Source: Emiliania huxleyi CCMP1516 (taxonomy: Eukaryota > Haptophyta > Isochrysidales > Noelaerhabdaceae). Taken from it: 64,000 nt of DNA. Below the pieces are notes generated by a model. The model worked only from the letters and a program-made list of their open reading frames with translations. It made no database searches and was not told the DNA's origin. The translations under genes were made by a program, and so were the position numbers. Positions 28,741 to 38,368 of the stretch are shown piece after piece (position 1 is the first letter of the stretch; each line of letters opens with the position of its first letter). The stretch spans positions 110,818 to 174,817 of the forward strand of contig NW_005202427.1 in the NCBI RefSeq assembly GCF_000372725.1, given 5' to 3'.

Positions 28741-29689
28741 CACGGAGATGCCGCAGGCAGACGAGGCTGCACCCTATGGGGGAGTCTCGCGGGGCCAGCG
28801 TGTGCGGTGGCTTCTTTTTCTTTTTTCCTCCCCTTGACCTTGGGGTAATTAATTATTTGTTAATTCATTATTACTTAATAATCATCGGGCGGCGGCGCGG
28901 CGCGGCGGCGGGCGGGGCGGAGCGGGGCGGCGCGACCATCTGTCCTGACCGGGACCTCTGGTCTTTGATGCGGAACAATGGTGGCGCCGCCCTCGACTCA
29001 CGGGGCTGCCTTCCAGCCGTCGCTGCTCAGGCCGGGGGAGGGGGGGAGACCTCCTGTTCCTCGCGGAACGGGAGCAGGCCCCTCCTTGCCCGGTCTGCGA
29101 AGCAGGGCGGTGGTCGTGCCATCTTGGCTTCACAACGAGCACGCCGCAACCGTCGCCGGCGCGCGACACGTTCCCGTCAGCAGGACTGTCCTGGTCGAGA
29201 GTGTGTGCCGCCAAGGCGGGACCACTCGGGGACAGTGCCGACGGGACGCGGCTCGAAGGGTGTGGCTCCGCAGCGCGGCTGGCACTCGTCGCAGAGGCCT
29301 CACCTTCGAAAAGTCGGGCATGGCTCCACCCGCAACTTTGTCGCTAACACGCGCGCACCGCCGAGCCTGCGGCGGGCGCGCTGCGGCCGCACGTCTACTT
29401 CGTCATAGTGCCACGACGTGCGGCCTAGATTTAGCCCACGCGCCTCTGCTCGCAAACACTCACCCATTTGATTGTCGCTGTCCGTGAGTGCGAGATAGGG
29501 CTAGCCGCAGGCAGCTAGCCCATGAGGAGGGCGTCCATAGACACCTCACTAGACCCCACATACGGTCTCGTCCGTGCCTTGCGGCCGGCGAGATTGCTAG
29601 AGGTGGAGCATGCTGCTCTAGCCTCACATGTCACTTCCTGTCGTCTGTTGTTTGTTGTGCTCTTGTTTGTTTCTCTTGGCACCTTGGAG
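28741..29689. other. intergenic region
   Basis: AT-rich TTAATTATTTGTTAATTC at 28848-28870 sits against a GGCGGCG-rich block. No gene is recognised. Confidence 0.4.
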
Positions 29690-29910
29690 TGCTGGGGGGG
29701 GCGACAGGGAGGATATGGCCTTGAGTTATGTGTACGCCAACTCAGGGTGTGTGGCAGCCAGCTGGCTGTGTGTCTTGTGAGCCTTTTGTGTCTGTGTGTC
29801 GCTCGTGCGTGTCGTCATCATCTGTCCAGCGTCCACCCATACCGCGTTGGTGTCCAGTCCGAGCCTGGCTGTTCTTCACCTTTCTACCTACCTACCTACC
29901 TACCTACCTG
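29690..29910 (+). repeat. family A repeat with (CTAC)n tail
   Basis: Full-length-like copy beginning GGGGGGCGACAGGGAGGATA and ending GTTCTTCACCTTTC, then TACC repeated six or more times (29884-29909). Confidence 0.85.
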
Positions 29911-30004
29911 ACCTTGGTGGTGGGGTGTGTGTGTGTGTGTGTGTGTACTCACACACTCACTCACCTTGGTGGTGGGTTGGGGGGGGGGGGCGAGCTGCTA
30001 CGGT

Positions 30005-30158
30005 TGTGAGTGTCTGTGTGTCTGTGTGTCGCTTCTCACTCCCGTCTCGCGTCCCGACCCATAGTACCGCGGTGACCCGGTGTCTCCACAGAGAGAGGCA
30101 CAGTCCGAGCCTGACAGCTGACTGTTCTTCACCTTCCTAAAACTAACTAACTAACTAA
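30005..30158 (+). repeat. family A repeat, diverged, with (CTAA)n tail
   Basis: Starts at GTGTCTGTGTGTCTGTGTGTCG. It holds CAGTCCGAGCCTGACAGCTG and ends CTGTTCTTCACCTTCCTAAA then ACTAACTAACTAACT. A (GT)n tract lies just before it (29920-29945). Confidence 0.8.
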
Positions 30159-30234
30159 TTGGCACTATACCACAGGACTCTCCGCGATGGGCACCGCTCT
30201 CCCGATAAACTATCACAGCATGGACCTGCCGCAT

Positions 30235-33222
30235 TCACACAAACGCGACCGTGCCGAGGTCGACGGGCGTATTCATCGAGAGCAGCTCGTCGAGCCGCTC
30301 GCTGGCGCGCTCGATGTTGCCGATCAGGCTCTTGAGCGAGTAGACGAGCGCGTTGAAGGTCAGCGCCTCGTCGTTGGACAGCGACGGCACCGCGTCCAAG
30401 CCCGCGTCCCTGCGGCGGTTGAGCGTGACCACGGCGTGCAGGCACTCGGCGTAGCACTCGTCGAACAGCTTCACGGCTGGCGAGGAGGCGGAGAAGCGCG
30501 CGCCATCCGCGCTGACGCCCGCCTGCAGCTTCTGCAGCAACGCCCTCAGCGCGTGCACCACCTCCGCCTCGACGCGGTTGATCGGCTTGAGCAGCGGCGC
30601 GACGAGGCCCACTCCGCCCGGCTGCAGCGCCGCGAGCGTCTCGTGCAACAAGTCGAGGTCGTCCAGCATCGCGCTCAGAGCGGCGGCCACGCCCCGCACG
30701 CGGCCCGCCGGGAACGCCTCTCGCCAGTAGCCTCCTGCGTGGGAGGCCTCGTCGATGAGCGGCCCCAAGTGAGCGAGGGCCGCCCGGGCCGACGCGTGCA
30801 TCCGGACGCCGCGCGCCTGCGCCTCGTCCTCGGCGCCGGACGGCTCTCCCGACGCCGAGTCACCAACGCGGGCGCGCGACTGGCGCCCGGCAGCCCCGAG
30901 AGAGACGCGCGACGCGCGCCGTGCGCCGGTGAGGGGGGTGCCCAACGTCGCCGCCTCTGCAAAGTTTGGAGCCGGCGGGAGCGGTGCCGCTGGCCCGCCC
31001 CCACCCTGCGCGCCGCCTCCCACATCAATGAGCTCGACGCCGCCGCTCACGGGACGCCCGGCGCTCGCCTCGCTCGCCGGCGCAGGGTCGCAGGGAACCT
31101 GCCTCGCGCACGTGGGACGCGCAACGGCCCCCCTCTGGGGGCTGGCGACGGCCTGGAAGAGCCACTCTCCCGCGGTGTGCTCGAAGGTTGCTCGCAGCTC
31201 GACGAGGCACGCGGCGAGCTGCTCGTGCACCCGCCTCGGCGCGTCCACCGGAAAGACGAGCACCGACGCGGCGAGCGCGCACACGATGCCGGCGAGGGTG
31301 AACTGGATCCGGTCCAGCGCGAGCGAGGAGGCGTCCAAGTGGCGGAGCTCGCAGTCCGCGCCATCCGCCAAGCCGGCCGAAGTCGCTCGACGGCTGCCAA
31401 TCCCGCCGCACTCGTTGGCGAGCAGCATCAGTGCCGGCGTGAAGGCGGCCACGAGGCCCGCATAGGAGACGGTCGCGCTGGCAGCGCGCACAAACGCGCA
31501 CCCAAAGGTCCACAGAGAGTACGCAGTCACGAGCAGCGCGTCCCGAGGCAGCGCCTCCGCCTGCGCGGTCAGAGCGAGGGCCGTGAAGCCAAAGCACGCG
31601 CCAACCACCGAGCCCTGCAAGCGGAGAGCACAGTTGCGGAGGGACGCCCCCAGCCCCGGCTCCACGACCATCGCCACCGTCGCAGCCACCCAAAAGCCGC
31701 GCTCGAAGTGGACGGCGAGCAAGCACGCCGACAGCAAAGCAGAGCAAGCACGCGCCCCATCGCGCCACCGCGCACGCATCGCCGCCGCCGCCGCCCTCAG
31801 CCTCGCCTCGCACGCCGCGGCCGACGGCAGCAGCGGGGTGGCGCTGGCGCGAGGGGCGCTGCTGCTGCTGCCCGCCTCGGCCGCCTCCTGCAGCCGCTGC
31901 AGCAGGCGTGTGAGCGAGAAGAGGGCGGCTTCGATGACGACCACCTCGCCGTGCTCCGCCACGTCGCTCCCCAGCGTCGCCTGAGCAGAGCCAACCACCC
32001 TGTCGCCGCTCCCGTCGCCGCCGCCGCTCCCGTCGCCGCCGCCCGCCTCGCCGCTCCCCGCCTCGCCGCTCCCCGCGTTGCTGGGTGAGAAGATGAGCCG
32101 CAGGCGCGCTTCGAGGAACGCCTCCTCGAACCTGGCGCGCGCCTCACGGCACTGCGCCGCCACCGCGCCGTCGGCCGGCGGGAGAGGCTTGCCCGCCACG
32201 TGCTGCGCAAACTGCCTCGCAACCTCCCCGAAAAGAGCCAACTCGGGCGCGAGCGCTGCGAGCAGCCGCACCGCCACCGCCGTCGGCCGGAGAGCGCGCG
32301 TGGACGGGAGGGTGGCTGCGACGGTGGCGACGTCGCTCAGAGCGCGGTCGAGGGCGCGCTGCTGCGCGCGCCGCCACCGCGGCCCTCTCCAGCCGCCGCG
32401 GCGCACCAAAAAGCTCGGCACCACCTCCCAGCGCGCCGCATCGAGCAGCCCCGCGACTGCAGCCAGCTCCTCCCGAGTCGCTCTCGCCACGGAGGCGGCG
32501 GAGGCGGCGGCGGTGGCGTTTTGCGGCCCCAGCTGCAGGTACGCGTCGATGAGGAGGGCGAGGCCGGCGAATCCGGCGCGGAGGGCCTCGTCGGCGGAGC
32601 GAGAAGCGCGGCGAGGGAAGGGCAGCAGCGCGGCGGCGAGCGCGCAAAGCGCGCCGCGCAGGACGCACTCTGCGATGCCGAGGAGCGCAGCGGGCGGCCC
32701 CGCCAGCGGGCTGCGCAGCGAGAGCAGCACGCCGACGCTCGACGTGCCGGCGAGCACCTTGCGCGCGACGGAAGGCAGCTCGGCGACCGTGTTGCACAGC
32801 AGGTTGAAGGCGGCCAGGCAGGAGAGAGAGAGCACCACGCGGGAGGCGTAGGCGTCGGCGGCGGGCAGCGCACCGACCAGCGCGAGCCACCCGAGCGGAA
32901 TAGTGGCCAGCGCTGCCAGCGTCGCCTCGACGCAGCAGCGGACGGTTGCGCCGAGAGTGCCATCGACGCACAGGATCGCAAAGATGGCTGAGAGCGCCGA
33001 GAACTCGTGGGGAGCGTGGATGGCGACCGCGCACGTCAGGGCGACGGCGAGGGCGGTGCGAGCTGCCCTCTCGCAGTGCCGGAAGACGTGGCGAGCGAGC
33101 GGCATCTTGGTCGTCCGTGTGGCTGCAGCCGTCAGCGGCAGCGTGCTCGGCGAGAACGTCGAGTCGTGCAGCCGGACTAACTCCTCGACGTGCTGGACCG
33201 CCGAGGCGTAGTGGCTCTGCAT
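30235..33222 (-). CDS. FUSC-family multi-pass membrane protein
   Basis: Predicted member of the fusaric-acid-resistance (FUSC)/aromatic-acid exporter-like superfamily, which also contains plant aluminium-activated malate transporters. The ATG at 33222 (MQSHYASAVQHVEEL) gives 995 residues; only a TTG lies further upstream. The family's duplicated architecture is clear. The N-terminal helix bundle (TALAVALTCAVAIHAPHEFS, AIFAILCVDGTLGATVRCCV, ATLAALATIPLGWLALVGAL, LSLSCLAAFNLLCNTVAEL) is followed by a long soluble helical segment with a Gly/Ser linker. A second bundle (ALLSACLLAVHFERGFWVAA, LGASLRNCALRLQGSVVGAC, DALLVTAYSLWTFGCAFVRA, IQFTLAGIVCALAASVLVFP) precedes a C-terminal helical domain. 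The G.S.GA..RNC..R..G-type loop occurs in both halves. Substrate unknown. No intron is needed over 3 kb. Confidence 0.8.
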   Translation of the reverse strand: MQSHYASAVQHVEELVRLHDSTFSPSTLPLTAAATRTTKMPLARHVFRHCERAARTALAVALTCAVAIHAPHEFSALSAIFAILCVDGTLGATVRCCVEATLAALATIPLGWLALVGALPAADAYASRVVLSLSCLAAFNLLCNTVAELPSVARKVLAGTSSVGVLLSLRSPLAGPPAALLGIAECVLRGALCALAAALLPFPRRASRSADEALRAGFAGLALLIDAYLQLGPQNATAAASAASVARATREELAAVAGLLDAARWEVVPSFLVRRGGWRGPRWRRAQQRALDRALSDVATVAATLPSTRALRPTAVAVRLLAALAPELALFGEVARQFAQHVAGKPLPPADGAVAAQCREARARFEEAFLEARLRLIFSPSNAGSGEAGSGEAGGGDGSGGGDGSGDRVVGSAQATLGSDVAEHGEVVVIEAALFSLTRLLQRLQEAAEAGSSSSAPRASATPLLPSAAACEARLRAAAAAMRARWRDGARACSALLSACLLAVHFERGFWVAATVAMVVEPGLGASLRNCALRLQGSVVGACFGFTALALTAQAEALPRDALLVTAYSLWTFGCAFVRAASATVSYAGLVAAFTPALMLLANECGGIGSRRATSAGLADGADCELRHLDASSLALDRIQFTLAGIVCALAASVLVFPVDAPRRVHEQLAACLVELRATFEHTAGEWLFQAVASPQRGAVARPTCARQVPCDPAPASEASAGRPVSGGVELIDVGGGAQGGGGPAAPLPPAPNFAEAATLGTPLTGARRASRVSLGAAGRQSRARVGDSASGEPSGAEDEAQARGVRMHASARAALAHLGPLIDEASHAGGYWREAFPAGRVRGVAAALSAMLDDLDLLHETLAALQPGGVGLVAPLLKPINRVEAEVVHALRALLQKLQAGVSADGARFSASSPAVKLFDECYAECLHAVVTLNRRRDAGLDAVPSLSNDEALTFNALVYSLKSLIGNIERASERLDELLSMNTPVDLGTVAFV

Positions 33223-35116
33223 TATCTCGTGAACCTCTCTCTCGCGCCGACGCCGGACCTCTGTGCTGCAAGAATGCTTGCCGCGGCGCCGCAGGCGCCT
33301 GTTGATGGGTCCAGGTGATAGCCCTGGATGGGCAATGCATACGCCTAGTTGGGCCTCAGATCGCCCGACCGCGTCCCGGTGCTCTGTGGTCGGATTTGTG
33401 ACGCCGCCGCACCGCGCCGCGGCCGGGGGCCCTCCGGAGGCCGAGGATGGCCGTGGCGGACCGGGACGAGGGACGAGCTCTGAGAGGTAAAGTGTCGGTG
33501 AGTATATTGTAGAGACAGACCATGTGCACAATATCTCTCAGTCTAGCTAAGCCAGGGGAGGCGTGTGAGGGGAGCGGCGGCGAGAGGGGGGGCGACGGCG
33601 ACGCAGGCGAGCCGCGCGCGCGCGCGACTGAGGGAAGCGCGGGCGGCGGGAAGAAGGAGAACGGCGGCGGCGGCGAGGCGCAAAACGGGGGCGGCGGAAG
33701 TGGGGGCGACGGCGGCGGCGGAGTGAACGGCGGCGCGCGCACGGACGGCGACGAAATCGACGGCGGGAAGGGGCGGGGCTGCATGGCGGCGACGGGCGCG
33801 CGCTCATATGTCGTGCTTTCGCATTGGCACTCCACACGACCTGCGTGCGCGGGAACGGCAGCGGTCATGTCGCGCGCACCGGGCGGCGCCGTGCTCGCAG
33901 CAGCCGGGATCGCGGCAGAGTATGGTGGAGAGCTCTACCCGCGCACCTGCCCAGCGAGGAGCTCGACGCCGCTCCTGGCAGGGATCTCGGCGACGTTGGA
34001 GAGCGGGCGCACGATGTCGTGGGCGACGCCCGTCCGCAGCCTCTCTCCCTACGGGGTGTGGACCCTGAGTTGACCAGGGGTTGTGCGCCGGGCCCTCCTG
34101 CTCGGCTCCAGCCGGTAGACAAGTCTTGTCATCAACAGAGTAGAAGGATCTGACCTCAGGGCTGATGCGACCAAGCGCTGGTAGCGTGGTTTGACCTCAC
34201 ACCCATGGTCTCACAGTGTGCCGGCAGTCGCCGAGCAGTGTCGCTCACACAAGCCGCAGCACAAGTACAAGTGACTGAGGGCCAGTGAGGGCGAGCCCAT
34301 CGCTGTCACAGCTGTGGCAGCCGCACAGTAGGCTGTGTCAACTGTGCAGAGTGTGTGAGCAGCAGAGGAGCTGCTCTCCAGGCTTCAGGCGCAAAGAGCT
34401 GCATGCCACCGAAGGCGCTGTCGAGGTTCACCGAGTGCGGCGCAGGTTGGGGGAAGCCGCCACCGACGAGCGCGTTGGACTTTCACTCCGGACAAAGACG
34501 GGCACACAGCGGACGGTGCGGGGCGTGTGCCCGTCGTAGCGGCGAGGCGCGGAACCGTCTGTGGCGAGGTGGGTCGCGTCCCCCGATTTCCTCAACTGGA
34601 GCAAGCAGGCGAACTTGAGCACTTGAGCACTTGATAGGGTCGATTCCGCATGGTACGGGACCCCTCGATCGTCTCGCCCTCCCTCACTGGCGTGTTCATG
34701 GGGGGGGGCATAACAAACACGGTACAGTTTTTTTAACTCACTTACTCACATCTAAGTAGAAAGCAGCTGCTCGGTCGAGGTCGGGAAGGCCCGATTTCCG
34801 ATTTGTTATGCTTTCTGAGAAGAGAGCAAGCAAGCCCACTCATCCCCACTCTGCGCAGCGAGAGAAACCATTGGCTTTTTGTTTGTCAGCCACAGCAGCC
34901 AAACAAACAACCTCCCCCAAGTGGCTGCTAGGAGGAGGTGGGAGGGGAGCGAACGGCGCAGGCTTTCGTGATGCGCGATGCGTCCCGCTTTCTGTGCCTG
35001 TGCCTGTACGTGAGTCCAGTCCCCTACCGTGCCGGCGAACCCAGACGCCAGTTTGTGGTCGAGCTTGGTCAATTTTGGTCTCGGCCAGCTGGTCTCGGCA
35101 GCCTTGACCGAACACC
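33223..35116. other. long intergenic region
   Basis: 33560-33790 is a GGCGGCGGCG-rich block that gives shadow ORFs only. 34612-34660 is the inverted mate of 21170-21215. The frame at 34403 (MPPKALSRFTECGAGWGK) contains the word HSGQRRAHSGRCGACARR, which looks domain-like, but nothing around it supports a gene. (CTTACTCA)-like words lie at 34735-34750. Confidence 0.4.
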
Positions 35117-36820
35117 ATGTCGAATGACGACCGTATCAACCGCTCCATGTGGCCCATCGAGTACCGCAAGCCGCACGATGTCTCGTTCGACAAGAAGAAG
35201 ACGATGATGCGCACCGTCACCACCTCGGGCTCAGGCGACGACGCGCGCGACGGCTCGGTGGTGCGGCTGCACTTCAGCGTGCATGCGCCGGAGGAGGAGG
35301 GTGGCGAGCGGCTCATCTTCGACTCGGCGAGCGTCCAGCCGGGCGGCGTCTCCTTCACGCTCGGAGAGACGCTGCACGCCGAGGTGCTCGAGCGGGCGGT
35401 GCTCGGCCTCCCGCCGGGAAGCGTCGCCGACGTCATCTGCACCGACGCCGCGGCGGCGAGCGACAGCCTGCTGCGGATCGAGCCGCCTCCGCTGGGGCCA
35501 CTCGCGACCGAGACAGTCACCGCGGTGCAGCGCAAGCAGTTCAGCGAGCAGATCGGCGCCTCCTTTATAGAGGAGAAGAATGCCGAGGTTCTGGCGGAGG
35601 CCAAGGCGCGTCGGGCCCGCCTCCGACCCTGCTCGCGCCGCGGCAGCCGGCCACGGCGACCACCCGTCCCCCTCCCAGGCGTGGCGGCCTCCCGCGACGA
35701 TGACCCGCTGGAATGTCCGCCTCGACTCTGCGGTGCCCTCAGCGCCGCCTCCCGCAGCTAGCACCGCCCCTCTCCCGCAGCTAGCACCGCCCCGCCCCTC
35801 TCTCCCGGGGCAGCCCTCTCCCGGAAGCAGCGCCTTGCTCCTCCTGGAGTGGACCCTTGAGCGACAGCCCGACCCCCCGCCCCGACCGCACCCGCAGACC
35901 GCCGGAGTCGTCCCCGCCTTCATCACCTACCCGCCCGAGCGGCTCGACTGGTCCACACGCCAAAAGGAATTCGGCGCGACCTCCGCCTCGCCCGAGAGAC
36001 ACGCGGCCGCGCCGCTGCGCCCCGGCGCCCTCACGCGTCGAGCGGCCGCCCCTCGCCCCCGCGCAGGCGCCGTCCTCTTCGGAAAGGGCCAGCACGCGCG
36101 CGCCGGCCGGAGGTACAAGAAGGCGCTGCTCGATCTCGAGGCGATCTCGACTCGTCGCAGTGGTCGTCGGGGCTGCTCGTGTCGGAGAGCTGCTCGCCCG
36201 CACCTGTAGGTGCCGACGCAGTGGACCGAGGAGACAAACATCGAGCGGAACAAGCTCCGGCGTGCTCTCTACGCGCCCCTCCTCGCCCCTCCTCGCCCCT
36301 CTCGACTACGTGCAGAGGCGCGCCCTCACCGCCGCTCAGCCGGATAGGCTGGCGCTGCACCTCAACATCGCCGCGTGCGCCCTCCGCACCGCCGACTACG
36401 ACAACGCGGTTTTCCACGCCACGCGCGCGCTGCGCACCGACCCCAAGAACGTCAAGGCCCTCTTCCGGCGTGCGAGTGCCGCCGTGTCGCTGCGCCCTGC
36501 CGCCCCAGCCTGCCGGCGGGAGCGCCTCATCGGCGGTGGCATCTCCGCTGCAGGCGCGCACCTGGCCAAGGCTGGCGACGTCAACGGGCTCGAGGCGGCG
36601 CTGGCGGACCTCGGCCGCGCCCGCGAGCTCGACCCCGACAACCGCGATGCACCGCTCACATGGCGGACAGGGTGGGCTGGGGCGGCGCCTCACGCGCCGG
36701 CGCCGTGGGTAGGTGGCGGCCAAGCTGGCAGAGGCGAGGAGACGGCAAAAGGCGGCCGACAGGGACGCGGCCTCCGTCTTTTCGAAGATGGTGCAGCCGG
36801 CGGAGGCTATCTACTCGTGA
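35117..36820 (+). CDS. FKBP-like/TPR co-chaperone (immunophilin family), multi-exon
   Basis: The ATG at 35117. The first exon encodes an FKBP-fold-like region: DGSVVRLHFSVHA, GERLIFDSASV, VSFTLGETLHAEVLERAVLG and LPPGSVADVIC. It lacks the canonical aromatic active site, as in AIP-type proteins. Exons between 35620 and 35890 are not resolved. From DWSTRQKEFG the TPR part is clear: exons ..-35973, 36067-36140, 36222-36259, 36318-36475, 36554-36648, 36713-36820 keep frame throughout. They give KEFGAVLFGKGQHARAGRRY, LLDLEWTEETNIERNKLR, LHLNIAACALRTADYDNAVF, RTDPKNVKALFRRASAHLA, LGRARELDPDN, and end FSKMVQPAEAIYS. Four of these introns start with GC (35974, 36141, 36260, 36649) and one with GT (36476). 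Three TPR units then a charged helix match large immunophilins that bind HSP90; that role is inferred. Confidence 0.75.
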
Positions 36821-37036
36821 GGAATTCACGTCTCAGATCAGGTGCTCTAGAGTGGGTCCGGATGACACCACAAACAACTCAGCGCGGTCTTTCTCACACA
36901 CCGCGTCACTCACACTTATAGGAATATCTAGACACGTCGTGGACCCCAGTGGCACGACGGAAAATGCCCATCTTGCGAAACTGTCAAACCCTAGTTTGCG
37001 AGTGAACACACTCTATATAGTTAGTATAGAGTTTGA
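36821..37036. other. 3' flank and left target site of the transposon
   Basis: The region ends with GAGTTTGA (37029-37036), the left copy of the 8-bp target duplication of the element that follows. Confidence 0.6.
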
Positions 37037-37959
37037 ACTGGTTGGGTAGTAGTCTAAGTTCTGAGCCTCGAGGCTGAGCGGGTCTAAGTGTGACTAGTCA
37101 CGCTGGGGTGCTTACGCGGTCTAAGATCAGCGAGAGCCTCTTACATCGGCTAAGTCGGCCGTGGCACAGCCTGGGGCCAAGAGGCTCCCACCGTGATCAA
37201 CGATACGGCGCTAGCCCCCAAATTTTCTTCGCCTGCGGCGGGCGCCTTCTAATCCGGATCGATCCTTCTCATGCTCAGCAATCGCCGCCTCAGCATCCTC
37301 CTCTTCCGATTCTCGTTGCTCTTCTTGAGCGCAATCTTCAAGCCAAACAGTTCTCACAAATAGCCTCAAGCTCAAACAAACGCATGTCAAGGAAGCCTGT
37401 GTATGCTGGTCCTCTTTGAACGATCCGCGCGTGAGGTAGATCTAGCATAGGGCCTTGTTGGCAGCAGCCAGCTTGTTGCGCTGCTTCGTTGCGATGAGCT
37501 GATTGGGATCGCAGAAGTGCATGCCAAGCACCGCCACGATCTTGAAGCAGAACACATCGCAACCGCATCGTCCGCACTGCCATCGGCATGCCGCGCCCGC
37601 CGCTTCGCCGCAGCCGCCTTAAGACACGCATAGCGGCAGCACATGGTACGGTGCGCGTACTTGAGCAGGAGTTGCGCGCCGCAAGTAGCGCACTGGCCCT
37701 GGGACAAGGCGATATGGCGTCGTGCGCGGCATACGTTGGTCGGGACGCGTCCAGGTATTTTTCGGGTAAACCTGGACTTTTGCAGGTATACCCGGGTTTT
37801 ACCCGGATTTGGCCTTGTGCCGTCTAAGTTCATGGCCCCCGACCATACAGCGTCTAAGTCCGAGCCCGGCTCCGTGCGGGGGCTAAGTTGAGCGCTCGCT
37901 CGCTGTGCAGAGGCTAAGTGTAGAGCGACCGGACCCTCTAGCCCTACTACCCAACCATT
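37037..37959. mobile_element. complete DNA transposon with 16-bp TIRs, 8-bp TSD and hairpin-bearing subterminal repeats
   Basis: Left end ACTGGTTGGGTAGTAG (37037-37052). Right end CTACTACCCAACCATT (37944-37959) is its inverse with one mismatch. GAGTTTGA is perfectly duplicated at 37029-37036 and 37960-37967. Just inside each end the motif CTAAG(T) recurs about every 30 bases: 37054, 37084, 37121, 37150 and 37824, 37854, 37883, 37913. Intervals carry different short inverted repeats, for example AGCCTCGAGGCT, GTGACTAGTCAC, GAGCCCGGCTC, GAGCGCTC. Eight-base duplications occur in hAT, P and some other superfamilies. The copy is too short for a full transposase. Confidence 0.85.
37448..37745 (-). 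pseudogene. Cys-rich zinc-finger-like coding remnant inside the transposon
   Basis: Two minus-strand frames join into a plausible peptide. The first reads SQGQCATCGAQLLLKYAHRT, then MCCRYACLKAAAAKRRAR. After a one-base slip near 37590 the second reads CRWQCGRCGCDVFCFKIV, then GMHFCDPNQLIATKQRNKLA and ends at 37448. The Cys pairs (CATC, CCRYAC, CGRC, CDVFC) would suit two zinc-binding knuckles. Whether this is part of the mobile element's own protein or captured host sequence is unknown. Confidence 0.5.
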
Positions 37960-37967
37960 GAGTTTGA

Positions 37968-38368
37968 GTGGCAAGGGTGCCGTCACCGTGCGCCGTGCGC
38001 CGTGGCTGCGAGAGGGCCTCCCGCCAGACCGCGGCTGGGCTGGAACGTGGACAAGGGGAGCTGGGAATGCACCTGCGGTACCGAGCGGAGAGGGGAGAGG
38101 GGCGGTGCCGACCCCAAAAACAGCCAAAAAAGCGAGAGACATAATTCATAAAGTCCCCTCTACATAATAAACTATCTAGAATGTATGCCATTTGTTACAT
38201 GCGCCATGCGATACATCTTCTCCTCGCACGCTAAGATTCCTCAAAGAGCGGAGAGATTGAGAGCGCGAGCTCGAAACCAACTGGCTGCTTGTGGGAAGTT
38301 TCCCACACCAGCAGTTGTAGGCCATTCACGTCGAATAGCGAATGCCGCCCAAATTATGGGGGCCGCGC
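37968..38368. other. intergenic, 3' flank of the urea transporter
   Basis: No gene is recognised. Confidence 0.4.

Noticed and set aside
33522..34073. Open reading frame rich in Gly/Glu/Ala next to the FUSC gene
   Set aside because: It starts in the antisense of the FUSC 5' flank, has simple-sequence composition (GGCGGC-type) and no domain-like block.
34403..34620. Small ORF starting MPPKALSRFTECGAG
   Set aside because: The Cys/His-containing stretch is suggestive, but the frame has no homologous block elsewhere except a 13-base match near 21828 and ends in repeat sequence.
37037..37959. CRISPR-like array (regular ~30-nt spacing)
   Set aside because: The conserved word is only 5-8 bases, intervals contain palindromes rather than unique spacers, there are only four units per cluster, and the clusters sit inside TIRs with a target duplication in a eukaryotic genome.
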